Below, in pieces: positions 51,245 through 60,789 of a DNA stretch of 64,000 nucleotides. The stretch lies in the NCBI RefSeq assembly GCF_004310325.1, contig NZ_SIRT01000002.1:62001-126000 (forward strand), read 5' to 3'. Each line of letters starts with the position of its first letter. The first letter of the stretch is position 1. Made by a program: the position numbers and the translations under genes. Source of the stretch: Hyunsoonleella flava (lineage in GTDB: Bacteria; Bacteroidota; Bacteroidia; Flavobacteriales; Flavobacteriaceae). Under the pieces are notes generated by a model. It was not told where the DNA came from. It did no database searches and saw only the letters and a program-made list of their open reading frames with translations.

Positions 51245-52905
51245 TAAAAAATATAGCATACATTTTGATTTTAGCACTTGCTTTTCAATCCTGTAAAAAG
51301 GAAAAGGAGGCAGAGGACGGTATGCAGAAACGTCCAAATATAATTTTTATAATGGCAGATGACCACGCCACCCAAGCCATTAGTGCTTACGGTCACCCTG
51401 TTAGTCAACTGGCACCAACCCCTAATATTGATAGGCTAGCCGATGAAGGTGCAATTTTTAAAAATAATTTTTGTACCAATTCTATTTGTGGCCCAAGTAG
51501 GGCAGTAATTCTAACGGGAAAACATAGCCATGTAAATGGCTTCAGGATGAATGGAGATCGATTTGACGGCAGCCAACAAACTTTTCCTAAGTTGTTACAA
51601 AAAGCAGGCTACAAAACAGCTGTATTTGGAAAATGGCACCTACATGGTTTGCCTCAAGGGTTTGATTATTGGAATATTTTGCAAGACCAAGGCAACTATT
51701 ATAACCCTAATTTTATAAAAATAAACGAAACAACTAAAAAGGTAGATACCACTATGGTTATGGGGTATGCTACAGATATTGTAACCGAGGATGCTATTCG
51801 TTATTTAAATGAGGTTAAAGATGATGAACAACCGTTTATGCTCATGGTCCAGCACAAGGCACCACATAGAAATTGGATGCCAGCACTTCGTCACGCCAAT
51901 AAATATGATGATGTAACATTTCCTGTACCAGATACTTATTTTAATGATCACGAAGGCTCAACAGCGTCTAAAGAACAATCACAGACGGTTTATGTGGATA
52001 TGTATGAAGGCCACGATTTAAAAATGACCAAGAAAAAAGGTAGCCCGGAATTGGCACACAATCCATGGAAAACCGATTTTGAGCGTATGACAAAGGAGCA
52101 AAAAGAAGCTTGGAACAAAGCGTATCAGCCAAAAAATGATGCATTTCACGATATGAATCTAAAAGGGAAGGACCTAGATTTATGGAAACTGCAACGCTAT
52201 CTGCAAGATTATTTGGCTACTATAGCTGCAGTTGATGAGGGCGTTGGTCGTATTTTAGACTATCTAAAAGATAATGGTTTAGAAGAAAATACCATAGTGG
52301 TTTACACTACCGATCAAGGCTTTTATTTAGGGGAAAAGGGTTGGTTTGATAAACGTTTTATGTATGAAGAATCATTGGAAATGCCAATGTTGATGAAATA
52401 TCCTAAGAAAATTAAAGCAGGGACAGAAATTTCCGCATTAACTCAAAACTTAGATTTTGCTGAAACTTTTTTAGATTTTGCAGGTGTTACTATCCCAAAA
52501 GATATGCAAGGTAAATCCCTCAAGCCTTTACTAACTAATACTATAAAAGATGAAGATTTTAGAGATGCTATCTACTATCATTATTATGATTTCCCTGCAT
52601 TTCACATGGTTAAAAAAATGTATGGTGTACGCACCAATCGTTTTAAATTAATACACGTTTATGATGATATTGACGAATGGGAATTGTATGATTTAAAAGA
52701 AGATCCTTCAGAAATTAACAATGTTATAAATGATGATGCCTACAATGAAATTAAGCAGATTTTAAAAAGACGACTGGCCGAATTACAAAAGCAATATCAT
52801 GTTACCGAAAAAGAGTTTAAACAAGCCAACAAAAATCAAATTAAAAGAGCTTATAAAGGCTTTGAGCGTTTAAGAGGAAAACCTATGAAAGCTTATGAAC
52901 ACTAA
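51241..52905 (+). CDS. Sulfatase-superfamily lipoprotein with formylglycine motif
   Basis: 554 residues. Lipobox Cys18 (LAFQSC), metal-binding Asp40-Asp41 (MADDH), and the C-G-P-S-R signature at residues 83-87 with Cys83 as the site converted to formylglycine. Further motifs are GKWHLHG and TTDQGFYLGEKGWFDKR. It should remove sulfate esters from the glycan; related formylglycine enzymes also act on phosphodiesters or phosphonates. No maturase gene is nearby, so it relies on one elsewhere. It overlaps the GH43-like gene by 11 bp. Confidence 0.9.
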   Translation: MIKNIAYILILALAFQSCKKEKEAEDGMQKRPNIIFIMADDHATQAISAYGHPVSQLAPTPNIDRLADEGAIFKNNFCTNSICGPSRAVILTGKHSHVNGFRMNGDRFDGSQQTFPKLLQKAGYKTAVFGKWHLHGLPQGFDYWNILQDQGNYYNPNFIKINETTKKVDTTMVMGYATDIVTEDAIRYLNEVKDDEQPFMLMVQHKAPHRNWMPALRHANKYDDVTFPVPDTYFNDHEGSTASKEQSQTVYVDMYEGHDLKMTKKKGSPELAHNPWKTDFERMTKEQKEAWNKAYQPKNDAFHDMNLKGKDLDLWKLQRYLQDYLATIAAVDEGVGRILDYLKDNGLEENTIVVYTTDQGFYLGEKGWFDKRFMYEESLEMPMLMKYPKKIKAGTEISALTQNLDFAETFLDFAGVTIPKDMQGKSLKPLLTNTIKDEDFRDAIYYHYYDFPAFHMVKKMYGVRTNRFKLIHVYDDIDEWELYDLKEDPSEINNVINDDAYNEIKQILKRRLAELQKQYHVTEKEFKQANKNQIKRAYKGFERLRGKPMKAYEH

Positions 52906-54745
52906 ACAACTAAAAATATTTTTTGTGATACTATGCATTACGGGGTTTCAAGCCTGTAAGCGCAGCAATCATAAAGAAGGCAATCAAAGTGTTGTTTCTA
53001 GTAGTATAAAAAAACTAGAAACTTATTGTAATCCTTTAGATATAGACTATACTTATATGGTGTATAACTCAAGCAGAAATTTATCCTACCGCTCCGGTGC
53101 AGATCCTGCTGTTATCGAGTTTAAAGGAGAATACTACATGTTTGTAACGCGTTCTTTTGGTTATTGGCATTCCAAAGATCTTGTAAACTGGAAGTTTATT
53201 AAGCCTCAACAGTGGTTTTTTGAAGGCTGCAATGCGCCTACCGCATTTAACTATAAGGATTCTCTGGTGTATTTTGCAGGTGATCCAGCTGGTTACGGTA
53301 GCATTCTTTATACTGAAGACCCAAAAAGTGGTAAATGGACACCCACGCCCTCTATTTCAAAAAACATTCAGGATTCAGAATTGTTTATTGATGATGACGG
53401 TAAGACGTATTTGTATTGGGGGTCATCAAATCTACATCCAATTCGAGTAAAAATGTTAAATAAAGACGATCGTTTTTTGGAGACAGGAGTTAAAAAAGAA
53501 TTGATAAATCTTGTTGAAGCAGAACATGGGTGGGAACGTTTTGGCGAAAATAATTTTCATCCTAGGTTAAAAGAAGGCTACATGGAAGGCGCTTCTATGA
53601 CAAAGCACAACGGAAAATACTATCTACAATACGCTGCTCCCGGAACTCAGTTTAACGTATATGCCGATGGTGCGTATATTGGTGATACACCATTGGGCCC
53701 ATTTAAGTACATGAAAAATAATCCTATGAGTTTTAAACCAGGCGGATTTACCAATGGCGCAGGACATGGTATTACTGTGAAGCAAACCAACGGACAATAT
53801 TGGCATTTTGCAACTATGGCATTGGCTTCTAACGCACAATGGGAACGCCGCTTGTGCATGTTTCCTACTTATTTTGATGATGAAGGGCTAATGTATTCCA
53901 CCACAGATTATGGAGATTATCCACGCTATGTACCCAATCATCCCACAAAAGCTGGACAGCATAATGGATGGATGTTATTGTCTTATAACGGGAATGTAAC
54001 CGTATCAACTTCATTAAAACAAGTCATGAAATTTACGTCTAATAATGACGAAGTTGAAGTTGATGAATTGCCAATGGAAAAAAATAGCAACGGTGATATT
54101 ACAGCGAAAGTATTGACGGATGAAAATCCAAAAACGTTTTGGGTAGCGGAAGCTAACGATAACAAACAATGGATAAGAATTGAAATGAAACATCCTGAAA
54201 AAATTCATGCCCTTCAACTTAATTTTCATGACCACAAGACTGGTATTTATACTCGAGTAGAAGGCTTAAAACATCGCTTTAGTATTGATGTGTCAGAAGA
54301 TGGCGAAAACTGGGAAACCATAGTCGACAGAAGTAAAAGTAATATTGATGCACCCAATGCCTACATTGAGTTAGATGCACCAGTTAGGGCTAAATACGTG
54401 CGCTATAATAATGTAGAAGTTCCTGGAGCTAACTTTGCGATGTCAGAGTTTAGAGTATTTGGTTTAGGCTTTGGTAAAGCCCCAGATGGAGTAACAGGAT
54501 TTAATATAGCGCGTGAAACTGATAGAAGAGATGCTACGTTTTCTTGGAATGCGGTACAAGGAGCTCAGGGCTATAATATTCGCTGGGGAATTGCTCCAGA
54601 CAAACTCTATCAATCGTGGCTAGTTTATGATAAAACTGAACATTTTATGCGATGTTTAGACCGTGATACTCCTTATTACTTTACAATTGAAGCGTTTAAT
54701 GAAAATGGGATATCTGAAAGGAGTGAAATCTTGTTTATAGAATAA
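52895..54745 (+). CDS. GH43-like enzyme with F5/8-C and fibronectin III domains
   Basis: 616 residues. Lipobox Cys21 (GFQAC), a five-bladed GH43-type propeller with a complete triad (Asp70 in GADPAV, Asp160 in IQDSELF, Glu231 in MEGASMT), an F5/8 type C-like domain (about 400-525, ending YVRYNNVEV..ANFAMSEFRVFG) and a C-terminal Fn3 domain. GH43 enzymes act on arabinan, xylan or galactan links. It suggests side chains on the target glycan, or a substrate not purely beta-1,2-glucan. Confidence 0.85.
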   Translation: MNTKQLKIFFVILCITGFQACKRSNHKEGNQSVVSSSIKKLETYCNPLDIDYTYMVYNSSRNLSYRSGADPAVIEFKGEYYMFVTRSFGYWHSKDLVNWKFIKPQQWFFEGCNAPTAFNYKDSLVYFAGDPAGYGSILYTEDPKSGKWTPTPSISKNIQDSELFIDDDGKTYLYWGSSNLHPIRVKMLNKDDRFLETGVKKELINLVEAEHGWERFGENNFHPRLKEGYMEGASMTKHNGKYYLQYAAPGTQFNVYADGAYIGDTPLGPFKYMKNNPMSFKPGGFTNGAGHGITVKQTNGQYWHFATMALASNAQWERRLCMFPTYFDDEGLMYSTTDYGDYPRYVPNHPTKAGQHNGWMLLSYNGNVTVSTSLKQVMKFTSNNDEVEVDELPMEKNSNGDITAKVLTDENPKTFWVAEANDNKQWIRIEMKHPEKIHALQLNFHDHKTGIYTRVEGLKHRFSIDVSEDGENWETIVDRSKSNIDAPNAYIELDAPVRAKYVRYNNVEVPGANFAMSEFRVFGLGFGKAPDGVTGFNIARETDRRDATFSWNAVQGAQGYNIRWGIAPDKLYQSWLVYDKTEHFMRCLDRDTPYYFTIEAFNENGISERSEILFIE

Positions 54746-54752
54746 TGGAATT

Positions 54753-55598
54753 ATGAAAAAATTAGTTGGTTTTATGATAGTGTGTTTTTGTGTAGGTGCT
54801 ATTTGTGCTCAGGAAACCACTAAAATAATGACCTACAACATAAAACTAGACTACCCAAAAGAAGGAAAGAACAGTTGGGAAAACAGGAAGGATTGGATTA
54901 CAGGGCAAATTAATTTTTACGAACCACGCATATTTGGTGTTCAGGAAGCTTTACCAAATCAAATGCAATATTTGGATAGTACGCTTGTAGATTTTGATTA
55001 CGTAGGTGTAGGGCGAGATGACGGTAAAAGCTCTGGCGAATACTCGGCTATTTTTTATAACAAAATACACTTTAAACCTATCAAAAGTGGAACGTTTTGG
55101 TTATCAGAAACACCAGAAAAAGTCTCTATGGGTTGGGATGCTGTTTGTAATAGGGTTTGTACTTATGCCCTATTTAAGAATAAAAGTACTAATCAAAAAT
55201 TTTTGGTGTTTAATACACATTTTGACCATGTGGGGAAAACAGCTCGCATAGAAAGCCCAAAACTTATTATTAGAAAGATAAAAGAACTCAATATTAAAAA
55301 CTTACCAGTAGTTTTAATGGGCGATTTTAACTTGGAGCCAGAAACCGAAAATATTCAATACATCAAAAAGCATCTGTATGATTCTAAGGAGATTTCAGAA
55401 TCAGTTCCATTTGGGCCAGAAGGTACATTTAACGGATTTCATTTTGATAAACCTGTTACTCGAAGAATCGATTATATTTTTACTAGTAAAAAAACTATCA
55501 AAGTAAAAAAATATGCGGTCCTTAGCGATTCTAAGGATTGCAAATATCCGTCGGATCATTTGCCTGTACTCATTGAAATGAGTTTGCTATTTGATTGA
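54753..55598 (+). CDS. Secreted endonuclease/exonuclease/phosphatase-fold protein
   Basis: 281 residues, signal peptide ending ICAQ (about 20). Motifs of the EEP fold are in order: MTYNIKLD, FGVQEALPNQ, NTHFDHVGK, LMGDFNLEPE, RIDYIF and SDHLPV. Secreted members often hydrolyse phosphodiesters (phospholipid or sugar-phosphate). At the end of the PUL it may remove phospho-substituents from the glycan, or simply scavenge phosphate; function is inferred. Confidence 0.85.
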   Translation: MKKLVGFMIVCFCVGAICAQETTKIMTYNIKLDYPKEGKNSWENRKDWITGQINFYEPRIFGVQEALPNQMQYLDSTLVDFDYVGVGRDDGKSSGEYSAIFYNKIHFKPIKSGTFWLSETPEKVSMGWDAVCNRVCTYALFKNKSTNQKFLVFNTHFDHVGKTARIESPKLIIRKIKELNIKNLPVVLMGDFNLEPETENIQYIKKHLYDSKEISESVPFGPEGTFNGFHFDKPVTRRIDYIFTSKKTIKVKKYAVLSDSKDCKYPSDHLPVLIEMSLLFD

Positions 55599-55761
55599 TT
55601 AAATCTTTCTGTCTACAGATACCGTTTCGGCTATTTTATTTTTTTCAGAAATACGAAAAATTAACATAAATTCCTGTAACATTTTTGGTGTTAGTAAGTC
55701 TTCTTTAAAACGACTAACGCAATAATTCGTAAATTTGTTACTCACGGAATCACATAGGATT

Positions 55762-58137
55762 ATGGATATTAACGATAGTATCGAATCGCCAATGATGCTA
55801 AAAGTAGGCTTTAACAAGATACTTGAGCATTATGAAAAGCTAGCTGAAAGCGAAGATGAGTTTCTTTCGGCAAAGGCAAAGCGTGTGTTAAAAACAGCAA
55901 AACCCTACCCTGAACTTAGAGATGGATTTAGCGATACTAAAATCCTAAAGGATAGAGAGAAAGAGATAAGTATTATCCTCCAAGATTCTTTTGCTCCAGT
56001 TTTAACGAGAAATGAAATTAAAACTGCTTCAGTACCTTTTCATGATTTAATTTTTAATTCGTCTGAACGCTTTAAAAACATAATAAAAACTGCCGGTGAT
56101 GATTTTGAGTTGAATATCAAAAACATGCCAGATGACCATCGCTACATTATTGCCTGTACGGTGATTTTAAATTTTTGTTATGGATACAACTTGAATTTTA
56201 AGCGTCCCTTTTACTATGAAATTCCCGATGTAAACGGTGTAAACCGATTTTACAAAATAACATACAATGCCGATTTTTGTGAAATATTACCAACGGAAAA
56301 AGCAAAAAAAATCACAGAGGAAGACTACAAGTTACTTCTAGATAATTTTGAGAATTTAGATATATGGAAAGAAAAATTTCCTCCAAACAGTTATATTTTC
56401 AAAGGCTTTGTAATTTCAAATATATTTGATGTTACCGAAGACCAATCCATTTCCAATATCAAATCTAATTTGATAGGAGAAGATAAAAGAAAGGACGAAA
56501 ATTTCATGCACGAGTTTCATGACGTTTTCAGGTCTTTATTAGGAATTAATGATTTACAAGTTGGTTTTTCTATTTACAATGAAGAAGAAAATGTTTTTGA
56601 ACGTGTTTACGGCGTAGGTATTAATAGTTATTTACTCGGGGATGCTGAGCGTTTAGAATGTAATAGTTCTTTATGTAAATGGTCTTATAATCGTTTGATT
56701 AAAGAGAACAAATATTTCTCAATATCGGATGTAGATGGGGTTTATGAAAAAGCAAAAGGAGGTTTTGCCCCTCAGGTTGAAGTGCTTCACAAACAAGGGT
56801 TTAAAAGTGCCATATTTGCACCGATAGCCAATGATGACGGCCTCATGGGAGTGATGGAAATTGTCTCAAACACACCTCGTGTACTAAATAGCATAAATGC
56901 CAACAAGCTTATTGATATTATGCCGTTTATAGTTTCGGCTGTCGAACGTTCAAAAAAGGATGAGGAAAATCTAATTGAAGCTATTATTCAAAAAGAATGC
57001 ACCTCCATACATTCAAGTGTGCATTGGCGTTTTGCGAAGGAGGCTAAGAATTACATTCGGGATGAGATGGAAGGCAAAGATGCGTCTTTTAAAAAGATAG
57101 CATTTGATAATGTATATCCGCTTTATGGGCAAATAGATATAAAAGGCTCTTCTGAGGCTAGGAATAGTGCTACGAGAGAGGATTTAGGCTTACAGTTGAA
57201 GGCAGCAAAACGTATTTTGAGAAGCGCACTCGATATTGAAGCTATTCCAATTTACGAACAGTTTATTTATCAGATTGATGAGTTTCAAAAAGGGTTGAAC
57301 GAGAATTTTCAAGTAGATAGCGAACAACAAATTTCGTCTTTTTTTAAAGAAGATATCGAACCTTTATTGCAGCACTTAAATTCAATTCCAGAGCTAAAAT
57401 TAGATATTGAAAATTATTATACGAGTATTGATGATAAGGTAAATGTACTTTATAAGCATCGAAAGGATTATGATGAAACGATAGCTAAGATAAATGTGGA
57501 AATGGCTGCATTGCTTGATAAAAAGCAAGAAGAAGCGCAACAAATGTATCCACATTATTTTGAGAGATTTAAAACTGATGGTGTGGAGCATAATATGTAC
57601 ATCGGCGAATCTATCACCAAAGAGGAGAGTTTCAATAAGATTTATCTCTATAATCTTAGATTATGGCAATTGCAAGTAATGTGCGAAATGGAAAATGCCT
57701 ATTATCAAATGCAATCAGATTTTCCAGTAGCTTTAGATGTAGCCTCCATGGTCTTGGTGTTTAATCAACCTCTATCTATCAGTTTTAGAATGGATGAAAA
57801 ACAGTTTGATGTTGATGGTACCTACAATGCACGTTACGAAATAGTTAAAAAGCGAGTAGATAAGGCCTACATAAAGGGCACAACTGAACGTGTTACGCAA
57901 AAGGGAAAAATAAGCATTGTGTACTCGCAAAAGCAAGATGAGATAGAATATTTAAGTTACATTAAATTCTTGCAGTCCAAGAACTATTTAGATGATGATA
58001 TTGAAATAGTTGAATTACAAGATTTACAAGCAGTAACTGGGCTGAAAGCCATTAGGGTAAGCGTATTGTATCATAAGCATGAAGATGATAAAGCGTTTTA
58101 TACTTACGACGATTTAATGAAAGAGATTAAAGCTTAG
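55762..58137 (+). CDS. GAF-domain protein of unknown function
   Basis: 791 residues from the ATG at 55762 (preceded by AGGAT; a TTG at 55735 overlaps the -7 box and is less likely). The N-terminal about 230 residues are unfamiliar. A GAF-like domain follows (about 246-400, with FAPIANDDGLMGVMEIVS), then a long helical part with coiled-coil and a C-terminal domain. No kinase, cyclase or HTH is visible. It is convergent with the HD/Pycsar-type gene (4-bp gap). A TAAATTTG -7 box lies at 55730-55737. Confidence 0.75.
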   Translation: MDINDSIESPMMLKVGFNKILEHYEKLAESEDEFLSAKAKRVLKTAKPYPELRDGFSDTKILKDREKEISIILQDSFAPVLTRNEIKTASVPFHDLIFNSSERFKNIIKTAGDDFELNIKNMPDDHRYIIACTVILNFCYGYNLNFKRPFYYEIPDVNGVNRFYKITYNADFCEILPTEKAKKITEEDYKLLLDNFENLDIWKEKFPPNSYIFKGFVISNIFDVTEDQSISNIKSNLIGEDKRKDENFMHEFHDVFRSLLGINDLQVGFSIYNEEENVFERVYGVGINSYLLGDAERLECNSSLCKWSYNRLIKENKYFSISDVDGVYEKAKGGFAPQVEVLHKQGFKSAIFAPIANDDGLMGVMEIVSNTPRVLNSINANKLIDIMPFIVSAVERSKKDEENLIEAIIQKECTSIHSSVHWRFAKEAKNYIRDEMEGKDASFKKIAFDNVYPLYGQIDIKGSSEARNSATREDLGLQLKAAKRILRSALDIEAIPIYEQFIYQIDEFQKGLNENFQVDSEQQISSFFKEDIEPLLQHLNSIPELKLDIENYYTSIDDKVNVLYKHRKDYDETIAKINVEMAALLDKKQEEAQQMYPHYFERFKTDGVEHNMYIGESITKEESFNKIYLYNLRLWQLQVMCEMENAYYQMQSDFPVALDVASMVLVFNQPLSISFRMDEKQFDVDGTYNARYEIVKKRVDKAYIKGTTERVTQKGKISIVYSQKQDEIEYLSYIKFLQSKNYLDDDIEIVELQDLQAVTGLKAIRVSVLYHKHEDDKAFYTYDDLMKEIKA

Positions 58138-58141
58138 AGTT

Positions 58142-59344
58142 TTAGGCTGCACCGCTAGTTGCGAAGGCAACTCCAAAAGCAATTACGCTTACTACAATGC
58201 CAACCATAAATACGGTATAAGTGGTTCTCAAAAGGTTGTATTTTCTATTTAAAACAAGTCCTAAAAAGTATAAATCTTTAGTAAGCGAACCGTATAAATA
58301 ATCTTTATCCTGCATCATTTCTCCCATAGCCCATTCAAAATCCTTAAGACTCATTTGGTGGAAATTACCAAAGAATAGTAGATTCACTTTTTTATCAGCA
58401 ACGTCTTCTTTTGTAAACTGTCCTTTAGTTACATTTGGTCGTGTGGCTAAAACTGATAACACTATTGAAGCTACAGTAAATCCTAGGAAAATAAGTGTAG
58501 GATAAATTAAATAAGTATTTGATGGGTTATCAAGTTTAGGCAGTAAATTAGAAAGTGCTACCGAAATTATAATAGCATTTACAGAAAGTAAAATGTTGGC
58601 TTTTGTGTCTGCAATATCGCTTAATGTGATATGGTTTCTCAAGGCGACCCTAAACATGGTTTCTATTCCTCTATCAGGTAAATCTAGTTTTTCTTTTTTA
58701 AACTTAAGCTCCGCTTTTTTCTGTTTGAGTTTTTCAGTACTTGCCTTAATTTTATTTTGATTCTGAATAAGGTTAGCTAAGTTTTTACCTTTTCGTTTTT
58801 CCCATTTGCTAGCTGCTAGTGGTGAATAAAACGTATGGTTGGTTAAAAAATTAATATTCTCCTCAAGCCACTCCGTTTTCGAGATTTTTTTATTAAGTGT
58901 AAGTTCCCATTCTTTTCTTAATAGGGCTGTGTAATCTTCGTATTTTTTACTTGATACATGCGCACAATCAGCATCTCTTATTAGCTCCTCTAAAAGATTT
59001 TTAGGCTCATATCCCATTTCGGTTGCTAAAATAATTTTCGAAATCATTTCAATATCTGCTTTCGAAACGTTTTCAGATTTTAAAAAGCCTTCAGCAATTT
59101 TTACACTTTCTTTTTCATGGTTCTCGATGGTTTTGGTGAAGCCTGTATCATGGAACCATGCCGCAACAATAAGAAGTTCTTTTTCGTTGTCACTTATAAC
59201 AATCGATTCATCTTCAATAAGTTCATAAACTTTGCCAACAACCCGCTGTGTGTGTGCAATATTGTGGTAAACAAATGAAGAATCAAGATTGTCATTTAAA
59301 TATTTAGTTACAAAATTTTCAGTTTTATCAATAAGAGTATTCAT
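58142..59344 (-). CDS. HD-domain protein fused to a Pycsar-type membrane effector region
   Basis: 400 residues. An N-terminal HD phosphohydrolase domain (HNIAHTQRV, AAWFHDTGF, RDADCAHV) covers about 1-170. A charged coiled-coil follows (about 190-225). The C-terminal part (about 230-400) has two or three membrane helices (about 255-275, 285-305, 375-397) like PycTM effectors (DUF5706). In Pycsar a cyclase makes cCMP or cUMP that opens the membrane effector during phage attack; no cyclase gene is here. It may be a stand-alone or derived member. Confidence 0.82.
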   Translation of the reverse strand: MNTLIDKTENFVTKYLNDNLDSSFVYHNIAHTQRVVGKVYELIEDESIVISDNEKELLIVAAWFHDTGFTKTIENHEKESVKIAEGFLKSENVSKADIEMISKIILATEMGYEPKNLLEELIRDADCAHVSSKKYEDYTALLRKEWELTLNKKISKTEWLEENINFLTNHTFYSPLAASKWEKRKGKNLANLIQNQNKIKASTEKLKQKKAELKFKKEKLDLPDRGIETMFRVALRNHITLSDIADTKANILLSVNAIIISVALSNLLPKLDNPSNTYLIYPTLIFLGFTVASIVLSVLATRPNVTKGQFTKEDVADKKVNLLFFGNFHQMSLKDFEWAMGEMMQDKDYLYGSLTKDLYFLGLVLNRKYNLLRTTYTVFMVGIVVSVIAFGVAFATSGAA

Positions 59345-59546
59345 TCTGAAGTACGATTTTGAGTAAAAATACTAAACTTTGATTACATTAAAATTAAGTG
59401 TGTAAAACACCGTTATTTGTCGTAAATTTCAATAATGCTTTCAGAATTGATTTCACATATTGAAAATGTAAGTTTTTGGCAATAAGTACGACCAAATTTC
59501 AACTTTGAAAGCATATATTTAATTTAACAAAGAAAGGACAAAAAAT

Positions 59547-60008
59547 ATGCTAACTTGGAAAGAAGTCATTAGTTTTTCTGTAAATGGAAATCCTATTCCA
59601 GACAGAAGAGTTGAGAAAACCGAAAAAGAGTGGAGGGCCCAATTAACTCCAGAGCAATTTAGAATTACAAGGTTAAAAGGTACTGAACGCCCACACAGTG
59701 GAGCGTTGTGCAGTATTCACGAAGCTGGAAAATACAATTGCGTGTGTTGCAATACACCATTGTTTGATTCTACTATTAAGTTTGAATCTGGCACAGGATG
59801 GCCCAGTTTTACACAACCTATTACCGAAAATGCTATTAAATATGAGAAGGATACAGCCTTTGGAATGGTGCGTGTTGAGGTAATGTGTAATACTTGCGAT
59901 GCCCATTTGGGGCATGTGTTTCCTGATGGCCCAGAACCTAGCGGATTGCGATACTGCATTAATTCTGAATCTATGCAATTAGAGACGGAGGTTTCAAATG
60001 AGCAATAA
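59547..60008 (+). CDS. msrB: Peptide-methionine (R)-S-oxide reductase MsrB
   Basis: 153 residues, no signal peptide. Zinc is bound by CVCCNT and CNTCDAHLGH; the catalytic Cys is in GLRYCINSESM near the C-terminus. It reduces Met-R-sulfoxide in proteins with thioredoxin as donor. It overlaps msrA by 11 bp and starts a repair cluster. The 202-bp gap upstream separates it from the divergent HD gene and must hold both promoters. Confidence 0.96.
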   Translation: MLTWKEVISFSVNGNPIPDRRVEKTEKEWRAQLTPEQFRITRLKGTERPHSGALCSIHEAGKYNCVCCNTPLFDSTIKFESGTGWPSFTQPITENAIKYEKDTAFGMVRVEVMCNTCDAHLGHVFPDGPEPSGLRYCINSESMQLETEVSNEQ

Positions 60009-60537
60009 AATTTTGCAAACCGCCACGGTTGGTGGCGGTTGCTTTTGGTGTACAGAAGCGATATTTCAAGAACTAAAGGGTGTTGAAAATGTAGTGTCAG
60101 GCTATTCTGGAGGAACAGTTCCTGGGCATCCCACATACAGAGAAGTATGTTCTGGCTTAACAGGACATGCCGAAGTGGTACAAATCACTTTTAATGCCGC
60201 AATCATTTCTTATGAAGAGATTTTGGTGATGTTTATGACTACACATAATCCCACTACATTGAATAAACAAGGTGCAGATAGAGGAACCCAATATCGTTCT
60301 GTGATTTACTATCGCAATGCGCAGCAGAAAGAGATTGCCGAAATTGTGGTAAAAGAAATTGCGCCCTATTATGAAAACCCAATAGTTACTGAAATAGCAC
60401 CTTTAAAAATATTTTATAAGGCAGAAGCACATCATCAGGAGTATTACAAAAACAATAAAGAACAAGGCTATTGCAGTATTGTAATTGCTCCTAAATTAAA
60501 AAAACTGAGAGAGCTTTATAAGGATAAATTGAGATAG
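59998..60537 (+). CDS. msrA: Peptide-methionine (S)-S-oxide reductase MsrA, copy 1
   Basis: 179 residues with the GGGCFWCTEAIF catalytic motif, YSGGTVPGHPTYREVCSGLTGHAEVV and DRGTQYRSVIYY, all typical of MsrA. The S-stereoisomer partner of MsrB. It is followed 3 bp later by the glutaredoxin-like gene. Cytoplasmic. Confidence 0.96.
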   Translation: MSNKILQTATVGGGCFWCTEAIFQELKGVENVVSGYSGGTVPGHPTYREVCSGLTGHAEVVQITFNAAIISYEEILVMFMTTHNPTTLNKQGADRGTQYRSVIYYRNAQQKEIAEIVVKEIAPYYENPIVTEIAPLKIFYKAEAHHQEYYKNNKEQGYCSIVIAPKLKKLRELYKDKLR

Positions 60538-60540
60538 GCT

Positions 60541-60789
60541 ATGACACCAGAAATAAAACTTTATGGCGCCAAAAGATGCCATAAAAGTCGATACTATAAA
60601 AAATTTTTAGAAGCCTTAAATTTGAAGTATGAATTTTTAGATGTCAAACAGAGCGAAGAAGCTGCGGAAGCGTTGCGAGACTTGTATGAAAACCGAAGAC
60701 TCAATTTTCCAACAATTACTATTGGAGAAAAAAAACTACGAAACCCTTCGGATAGAGATTTAAATAAATGGCTTGAAAAATTGTTATGA
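60541..60789 (+). CDS. Glutaredoxin-like small protein (monothiol CHKS)
   Basis: 82 residues with a thioredoxin-fold pattern: beta strand IKLYGAKRC, helix, beta strand YEFLDV, then NFPTITIGEKKLRNPS (the TVP-like cis-Pro region) and a C-terminal helix. The active site reads CHKS instead of CPYC, so it has a single Cys. It overlaps selO by 4 bp. In E. coli SelO is reported to AMPylate a glutaredoxin, so this neighbour could be a SelO target. Confidence 0.78.
   Translation: MTPEIKLYGAKRCHKSRYYKKFLEALNLKYEFLDVKQSEEAAEALRDLYENRRLNFPTITIGEKKLRNPSDRDLNKWLEKLL

Noticed and set aside
55730-55737. TTG at 55735 as start of the GAF gene
   Set aside because: It overlaps a perfect -7 box (TAAATTTG), so it would not be in the mRNA; the ATG at 55762 is preceded by AGGAT.
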